Assembly (NCBI GenBank): GCA_965249735.1
Contig: CBDFMS010000019.1
Span: 62,001 to 126,000, forward strand
Direction: 5' to 3'
DNA from: JANQSS01 sp965249735
Lineage (GTDB): Bacteria; Bacteroidota; Bacteroidia; Chitinophagales; Saprospiraceae
Length of the DNA: 64,000 bases
How positions within the stretch are numbered: position 1 is the first letter of the stretch; each line of letters starts with the position of its first letter. This document shows positions 60,376 to 64,000 of this stretch, one piece after another. The notes beneath the pieces are model-generated. The model searched no databases. It saw only the letters and a list, made by a program, of their open reading frames with translations, and was not told the DNA's origin. The position numbers and the translations under genes are program-made.

Positions 60376-62100
60376 ATGATGAAGAACAGACTTATTCTGG
60401 TAACTGGTATTTTTCTGATTTCGATTTTCATTTCGAATGGGCAAACGATGTTGATCGATGAAGACTTTACTGATTGGACTTCCGACCATCTACAACATGT
60501 AGATCAATTAGATGATGGTCCGATTAACTCGCTGGATTTTCATCAACTGTGGATCGCTGATGATGATGAAAACATCTATTTGAGAATAGAGGTTGGTCGT
60601 GAAATAGAAATACAAGAATTCGATGAATTATTTCTTTATATCGATATTGACAATAACCCTAATACGGGTGTCTCGACCCAGCAATTTGGAGCTGATTTAG
60701 TTTATGGATTTGGAGCACGAGAAGGAATATTAAAAGTCGGTAATTTTATCTATACAATTTATCATAATGATATTAATTTGGTCACGCTACCAACGGTCAG
60801 TTCAAATCAATTCGAAATTTCATTTTCGAAAACGATCAATTATTTCCAGGGCCAACTTCATATATCCAGTTCAATCATTAATGTAGTCTTAGCTGATGAA
60901 AACTTCCTTGGAGACCGTATTCCGGACGTTTCAACCATTGCATATTCCATGCAATCAGCGGAATATCTTCCTCCCGACTACCAATTAACAAAAGAAATCG
61001 AAGATGATTTGCGCATCATCTCTTACAACGTTTTGTCAGATGGCCTTTTTGAATCGGATCGCCAACCGGCCTTTCGGCGAATTATTCGTGCCATGATTCC
61101 CGACATTGTTTGCTTTCAGGAGGTATATGATCATACCCCATTGCAAGTAGCGCAACTCATGGAGGTTTTTCTTCCATCCGTGCAAAACGAACAATGGTAT
61201 TATAGTGGCGTCAACCCCGATATCATTATTGCCAGCCGCTACCCTATTTCGGCGACAGGTTCATCTGATGGGAATGGCATATTTGAAGTCCTGGTCCATG
61301 ACCAGAAAATCGTTATTGCTGATGCCCATCTTCCTTGTTGTAATAATGACGAAGATCGACAGCATGAGGTTGATAGATTAATGAGTTTTATTCGCAATTC
61401 AATTGAAGGTCTAACTAATATTTTTATTGAAGAAGACACCCCCATTTTTATTGTGGGTGACATGAATCTAGTTGGCAATAGACAACAACAACACTCTCTT
61501 GTTTCCGGTGATATTTTCGCAGAACATTTGTATGGATCAGATTTTGACCCGGATTGGGACGGAAGTTCGTTGGACGATGTCAGACCATTTGCTACCGGCA
61601 GGCCTCATGCCGTTACCTGGTATAACGCCTTCGGATCTTTTCCTGCAGGGCGGTTGGATTACTTGCTTTATACCGGCTCGGTAGTGGATCTAAGTAATGG
61701 TTTTGTATTAAATACAACGAATCTTTCAGCACAAGAATTAAATCTCTTCAACTTGCTCTCAACCGATGTGGAAACTGCTTCTGATCATCTCCCATGTGTC
61801 ATGGATGTTGACTTAATGCCTGAAAGTGGGCAGATTGAAGTGACCGAAGGTGTCGAAGGGATACAGCTATATCCGAATCCTGCAACTGAACAGATTACAT
61901 TAAAATTTGACGTCAATGTTTCCGGTGAGGTATCAATTCTGGTAATTGATGCAGGTGGAAAAACTTGTCACGCTTTTGAGACTGTTTTGTATGAAGACAA
62001 TTATTTGAATGTCCCTATTAAAGGAATTCCAAATGGCGATTATATACTACAAGTAGGAATTGATAATAAATTTTATAATAGAAAATTCGTGAAGAATTAA
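60376..62100 (+). CDS. T9SS-exported endonuclease/exonuclease/phosphatase-family protein
   Basis: I choose the ATG at 60376 over 60334: it follows a GGAGGA stretch (60368-60373, unusual for this phylum) and starts the signal peptide MMKNRLILVTGIFLISIFISNGQ. The product is 574 aa. Residues 25-190 form a beta domain with a calcium-like acidic run (LYIDIDNNPNTG). The EEP catalytic fold follows: ISYNVLSDG, IVCFQEVYD, VIADAHLPC, VGDMNLVGN, RLDYLL and ASDHLPCVMDV give the metal and active-site set. The last 75 residues (IQLYPNPATEQITLKF to RKFVKN) are a type-A T9SS sorting domain. Probably a secreted nuclease or phosphodiesterase. Confidence 0.88.
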   Translation: MMKNRLILVTGIFLISIFISNGQTMLIDEDFTDWTSDHLQHVDQLDDGPINSLDFHQLWIADDDENIYLRIEVGREIEIQEFDELFLYIDIDNNPNTGVSTQQFGADLVYGFGAREGILKVGNFIYTIYHNDINLVTLPTVSSNQFEISFSKTINYFQGQLHISSSIINVVLADENFLGDRIPDVSTIAYSMQSAEYLPPDYQLTKEIEDDLRIISYNVLSDGLFESDRQPAFRRIIRAMIPDIVCFQEVYDHTPLQVAQLMEVFLPSVQNEQWYYSGVNPDIIIASRYPISATGSSDGNGIFEVLVHDQKIVIADAHLPCCNNDEDRQHEVDRLMSFIRNSIEGLTNIFIEEDTPIFIVGDMNLVGNRQQQHSLVSGDIFAEHLYGSDFDPDWDGSSLDDVRPFATGRPHAVTWYNAFGSFPAGRLDYLLYTGSVVDLSNGFVLNTTNLSAQELNLFNLLSTDVETASDHLPCVMDVDLMPESGQIEVTEGVEGIQLYPNPATEQITLKFDVNVSGEVSILVIDAGGKTCHAFETVLYEDNYLNVPIKGIPNGDYILQVGIDNKFYNRKFVKN

Positions 62101-62128
62101 TATTCGCCTTCAAAGTGGAGGATATATT

Positions 62129-62881
62129 TTATTTTAATTCAAAGTTCTTGCCTGTTTCGTACCCCAGTTCAAATAATTTCACCTTGTTTGTCGTGCTGTA
62201 GGTTGGATATTTATTTAATTCTGGCGGTGACACAAGAATATCACATAGGTCAATTTCAATTTTATTATTATTAAGATGATAGATGTCCACTGCTCTTTGG
62301 ATTAAACGTCGACGGCTAGGTAGCTTGGAGTAGCTTTTTTCTTTGAATGGCAATAAATTAACTCCTATCAAGATGTCACAATCATAACGAATACTAGATG
62401 CAGGTAAATTCATTGTAAGGCCACCATCCAGGTAAATATTTCCATTTTGATGAAACACATTGAAGACTCCCGGAATTGCTGAAGCCGCCATTACAGCATC
62501 GACCAGACTTCCTTCATTTAGTATTTCTGTATGTCCATTGGCAATGTTTACAGCATTGATTTTAATGGGGAGTCGAACATCGTCAAAGGTCAGATCACCG
62601 AGGAACTCCAGTAAATATTTCTTAAGTATGGCAGTTGGATTGAATTTTGACTTAATCAGCATATTTGGTTCGAAAAACAACGCACGCATGCGGCTTGGAA
62701 AGCGTTCCATGACCAACTTTAGGTCTTTGTCAACAGCATATAATGCACCGGCAATAGCACCGGCACTTGTGCCACTGAGCACGTGTACTTCAAAGCTCCG
62801 CTCCTGAAGTGCATGAAGAAAGCCGTTGTGAAAAAAACCCCTGATTCCACCGCCTGATAGGGCAAGTCCAATTCTTTTCAT
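62129..62881 (-). CDS. Patatin-like phospholipase / acyl hydrolase
   Basis: The frame extends to 62947, but the ATG at 62881 (MKRIGLALSGGGIRG) matches the family start, giving 250 aa. The oxyanion loop is SGGGIRG (9-15), the nucleophile Ser39 lies in GTSAG, and the partner Asp152 in DGG, forming the patatin Ser-Asp dyad. Such enzymes cleave acyl chains from lipids. There is no signal peptide from this start, so it is probably cytoplasmic or membrane-associated; no barrel domain follows. The C-terminus of the T9SS cuproprotein gene is about 35 bases upstream on the same strand. Confidence 0.88.
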   Translation of the reverse strand: MKRIGLALSGGGIRGFFHNGFLHALQERSFEVHVLSGTSAGAIAGALYAVDKDLKLVMERFPSRMRALFFEPNMLIKSKFNPTAILKKYLLEFLGDLTFDDVRLPIKINAVNIANGHTEILNEGSLVDAVMAASAIPGVFNVFHQNGNIYLDGGLTMNLPASSIRYDCDILIGVNLLPFKEKSYSKLPSRRRLIQRAVDIYHLNNNKIEIDLCDILVSPPELNKYPTYSTTNKVKLFELGYETGKNFELK

Positions 62882-62983
62882 AATGTTCGATTTACCCTTT
62901 TTCCCAACTAACATTAAAAAAGGGCCGATACAAAGGTATCGACCCAATTTGTTTTAGCGAAATACACGATTGTGAATCACGCC

Positions 62984-64000
62984 TTATTCTTTGATAATTC
63001 GGGAAACACCAACACCGGTTGTTGTTCGCGCCTCCACAAAATATGCGCCTGACGAATAGTTCGACATATCGATGGTCATGGTTGACGAATTATTCTTCAA
63101 TCGATTAATAAGTCTACCTGTTAAATCGTATAGGTTCACTTCAAGAATCGTTACGTCACCTTCCAGGTGAAATGATGCCTGTGTCGGATTTGGATACAAT
63201 CTGTTAATTCCGACAGATTCGATTGAATTTGTTCCTGACACCTCCACAATATCTGCTCCACTTCTGGGTAGAATCTGATATCCTGAAGTATAAGGAGAAG
63301 ACCCATCGAATTGACCACCGAGTCCTGTGACATCGAATGCCCCAAGTGGAACCGGTACATCAAAGTCGATATCAGAATCGATACGCATGAGAATTGTATC
63401 CACTCCGTTTGTAGCAAGCACATTGGCACTTGAGGAATTGTCAGGCCATTGCGCTGTGTCCAAAAGGGTGAGGTTCTTGATTGCGATGAAGGATCCTTCG
63501 CTATCTTCTGAAGGCGCCGTGATCACATCAGGATCAAGAATTGGATTATCGGTAGAATTGACAAGTATGATGTCAGGTTCTACACGAGTTAATCCATTAA
63601 ATTGATTAATAACACCACTGACTGTCAGTTCATCACCTTCGGTGACGGTATAGGATGGACTACTCGCTGTTGTCCTTACAAAGATACCATCATTGTTTCC
63701 ATCAATCAGGAAGAATTCCAAGCCCGAAGATCTGTAATTTGGCCCGTGCACGACACCGGTGAGTTCAACAAGACTGTCCACATAAAGAGAATTTCCATCC
63801 AGGTCGTTTTGTCTTACAGTCGCAATAGGCAAAGGAACATACGGACTAACAACAGTTATCGTTCCTGTCATGCCAAATCCAACGTGTGGATCACATTGAT
63901 AATTGTAAATTCCAGCTAATGTAAATGTGTGTGCAAAAGTCCAATTCAAGGCCGCAACACCATTGTCGAATCCTTCCGGATTGTTTGGATAAGTATTTAA
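62984..64000 (-). CDS. T9SS-exported cupredoxin-domain protein (5' end outside the window)
   Basis: The frame is open past the TTG at 63949 to the window edge, encoding at least 338 aa; upstream codons continue as LNTYPNNPEGFDNGV, so the true start is beyond 64000. The visible N-terminal part is the end of a cupredoxin domain, with copper ligands Cys and His in YNYQCDPHVGFGMTG and Met in the same motif. Next is an OB-fold-like domain (PLPIATVRQNDLDGNSLYVDS, VELTGVVHGPNYRSS). The final 75 residues (INRLYPNPTQASFHLEG to GVSRIIKE) are a type-A T9SS sorting domain. Likely a secreted electron-transfer or copper-binding protein. Confidence 0.85.
   Translation of the reverse strand, partial: LNTYPNNPEGFDNGVAALNWTFAHTFTLAGIYNYQCDPHVGFGMTGTITVVSPYVPLPIATVRQNDLDGNSLYVDSLVELTGVVHGPNYRSSGLEFFLIDGNNDGIFVRTTASSPSYTVTEGDELTVSGVINQFNGLTRVEPDIILVNSTDNPILDPDVITAPSEDSEGSFIAIKNLTLLDTAQWPDNSSSANVLATNGVDTILMRIDSDIDFDVPVPLGAFDVTGLGGQFDGSSPYTSGYQILPRSGADIVEVSGTNSIESVGINRLYPNPTQASFHLEGDVTILEVNLYDLTGRLINRLKNNSSTMTIDMSNYSSGAYFVEARTTTGVGVSRIIKE

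Overview
The window comes from the chromosome of a Bacteroidota bacterium, most likely a Saprospiria/Lewinella-like marine or sludge organism; the rank is inference. Direct evidence: five proteins with type IX secretion system (T9SS) sorting domains, a PorP/SprF-type membrane protein, SprB-type repeats, several TAnnTTTG boxes upstream of genes (the Bacteroidota -7 element), a porin O/P-like protein, and moderately AT-rich spacers. I saw no rRNA, tRNA, CRISPR array, insertion sequence or prophage.

Region 1 to 13.5 kb is mostly housekeeping: a minus-strand outer-membrane porin followed by a truncated secreted protein, small secreted proteins, a CXXCH-containing T9SS cargo, a zinc-peptidase-like protein, a CorA Mg2+ channel, the class Ia ribonucleotide reductase pair nrdB-nrdA, a secreted cysteine-bearing protein, and a directly abutting NAD pair (nnr metabolite repair and a SIRT5/CobB-type sirtuin).

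Region 13.9 to 50 kb is a surface and secretion block. A SprF-like protein, a PorE-like TPR/propeller/OmpA-like protein and a 1,167-aa type-B-sorted PKD protein form an apparent operon. Next come a DUF4412-like secreted protein, a roughly 1 kb spacer, and one gene of 26.6 kb encoding an 8,881-aa protein. That giant has an unusually long pre-signal leader, a DUF11-like N-terminus, about 95 SprB-type repeats of 76-79 aa almost free of basic residues, a series of HYR/Ig-like modules and a type-A T9SS sorting domain. Its repeats show block homogenisation and segmental duplication at DNA level.

Region 50 to 64 kb is mixed: an acyl-ACP desaturase, an ECF42-type sigma factor overlapping its DGPF/YCII partner, an uncharacterised two-gene cassette (CARDB-like protein plus four-helix membrane protein), a nonsense-disrupted two-repeat pseudogene, two methyltransferases (one fused to DinB), PnuC, a GNAT acetyltransferase, a secreted endonuclease/exonuclease/phosphatase-family protein, a patatin phospholipase, and a cupredoxin-containing T9SS cargo cut by the window edge.

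The best candidates for something new are the giant repeat adhesin with its long leader (including an 87-codon reading frame whose ATG abuts a perfect inverted repeat), the cassette at 53.6-55.7 kb, the DinB-methyltransferase fusion, and the unlisted pseudogene at 55.9-56.4 kb.
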